Shown: piece after piece, positions 63,576 through 64,000 of the stretch
How positions within the stretch are numbered: the stretch's first letter is position 1
Layout of the letters: every line of letters begins with the position of its first letter
NCBI GenBank assembly: GCA_030428385.1
Contig: JAUIDY010000001.1
Location: forward strand, 104,476 to 168,475
Reading direction: 5' to 3'
Source of the DNA: Rhodothermia bacterium
GTDB taxonomy: Bacteria; Bacteroidota; Rhodothermia; Rhodothermales; JAAAOL01
DNA: 64,000 nucleotides
Made by a program: the position numbers and the translations under genes
The notes under the pieces: model-generated
The model's database searches: none
Told to the model about the DNA's origin: nothing
The model's input: the letters and a program-made list of their open reading frames with translations, nothing else

Positions 63576-64000
63576 ATGGCGCTTCGTTGCGGTATTGTCG
63601 GCCTGCCCAATGTGGGAAAGTCTACGCTTTTTAACGCCCTGAGCAACGCCGGGGCCGAATCGGCGAACTATCCGTTCTGCACCATCGAGCCCAATGTGGG
63701 CGTGGTGCCCGTGCCGGATGCGCGGCTGGACCGGCTCGCATCGCTGGCGAAATCGCAAAAAGTGGTGCCCACCGTCATCGAGTTTATGGACATCGCGGGC
63801 CTCGTCGAAGGCGCGTCGAAGGGCGAAGGGTTGGGCAACCAGTTTCTCGGCCACATCCGCGAGGTAGACGCCATCGTACACGTTGTGCGCTGCTTCGACA
63901 ACGAAAACGTCGTGCACGTCTCCGGCTCCGTCGATCCCGCCCGCGACATCGAGATCATCGAGACCGAACTGCTGCTGAAAGACCTCGACAGCGTCGAAAA
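63576..64000 (+). CDS. ychF: Redox-regulated ATPase YchF (3' end outside window)
   Basis: The first 141 residues begin [42 protein letters not shown], the YchF/Ola1 P-loop with PNVGKST, then [42 protein letters not shown], the switch and NxxD regions. YchF hydrolyses ATP rather than GTP and associates with ribosomes. The start ATG at 63576 follows a short GAGAAC. The gene continues past the right edge. Confidence 0.97.
   Translation, partial: MALRCGIVGLPNVGKSTLFNALSNAGAESANYPFCTIEPNVGVVPVPDARLDRLASLAKSQKVVPTVIEFMDIAGLVEGASKGEGLGNQFLGHIREVDAIVHVVRCFDNENVVHVSGSVDPARDIEIIETELLLKDLDSVE

Noticed and set aside
1..64000. CRISPR array or complete insertion sequence
   Set aside because: I saw no regularly spaced identical repeats and no intact transposase gene.

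Overview
The window looks like an origin-proximal chromosome segment of a heterotrophic, probably marine, member of the Bacteroidota/Rhodothermota, most likely Rhodothermales. The pointers are family content (DUF5916, DUF4374/XusB-like and DUF4249-like lipoproteins, DUF3526 ABC permeases, Tat-secreted sugar enzymes, a heme-binding CxxCH membrane-bound dehydrogenase), mostly weak Shine-Dalgarno signals and a fairly GC-rich sequence. Everything here comes from reading the sequence; no database search was possible.

Layout. 0-2 kb: three tandem paralogues of an unrecognised family (the first cut by the window edge), then a perfect 16-bp parS. 2-9.8 kb: the conserved block mnmG, mnmE, yidC, rnpA, rpmH, with a Mu-transposase-like HTH fragment and a small zinc-ribbon gene between them, then tRNA-Gly(CCC) and tRNA-Val(UAC). 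10-34.7 kb: about 22 genes, all read leftward. They include a FecBCD-type ABC importer, two COG0523 (CobW-type) GTPases, a MerC-like protein, a TonB receptor with an XusB-like surface lipoprotein, two flavoproteins, an ABC-2 exporter with two DUF3526-type permeases, a ZrgBC-like ABC pair whose permease has a histidine-rich loop, two DUF3299 proteins and a DUF2946-like protein. I read this as an unusually complete metal (best guess zinc or metallophore) acquisition and allocation locus. Many genes overlap by ATGA, so much of it is operonic. Related 11-bp-stem hairpins lie at both edges of the block.

35-45.9 kb: rightward genes for secreted carbohydrate work (SGNH hydrolase, GH2, GH29 with a C-terminal binding domain), a luciferase-like oxidoreductase, a sulfotransferase, a BPSL0067-type protein and an orphan. 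46-55.4 kb: mainly leftward Tat-type sugar isomerase/epimerases, a Gfo/Idh/MocA oxidoreductase, a 1058-aa SGNH-propeller-HEAT-cytochrome fusion, an acetyl-xylan-esterase-like hydrolase and a thioredoxin-like protein. 55.5-64 kb: moeA, a strong oriC candidate at 56.7-57.15 kb (many DnaA-box-like 9-mers, a DnaA-trio-like run and an AT-rich tract), usp, comEC, nusB, a phosphoesterase, an ACT protein, an outer-membrane protein and the start of ychF. Two 183-bp copies of a MITE-like element sit exactly in the TAA stop codons of two unrelated genes.

How it fits together: parS at 2.1 kb and oriC near 57 kb mark an origin domain holding core tRNA-modification, membrane-insertion and RNase P genes, into which a metal-homeostasis block and a polysaccharide-use block have been built.
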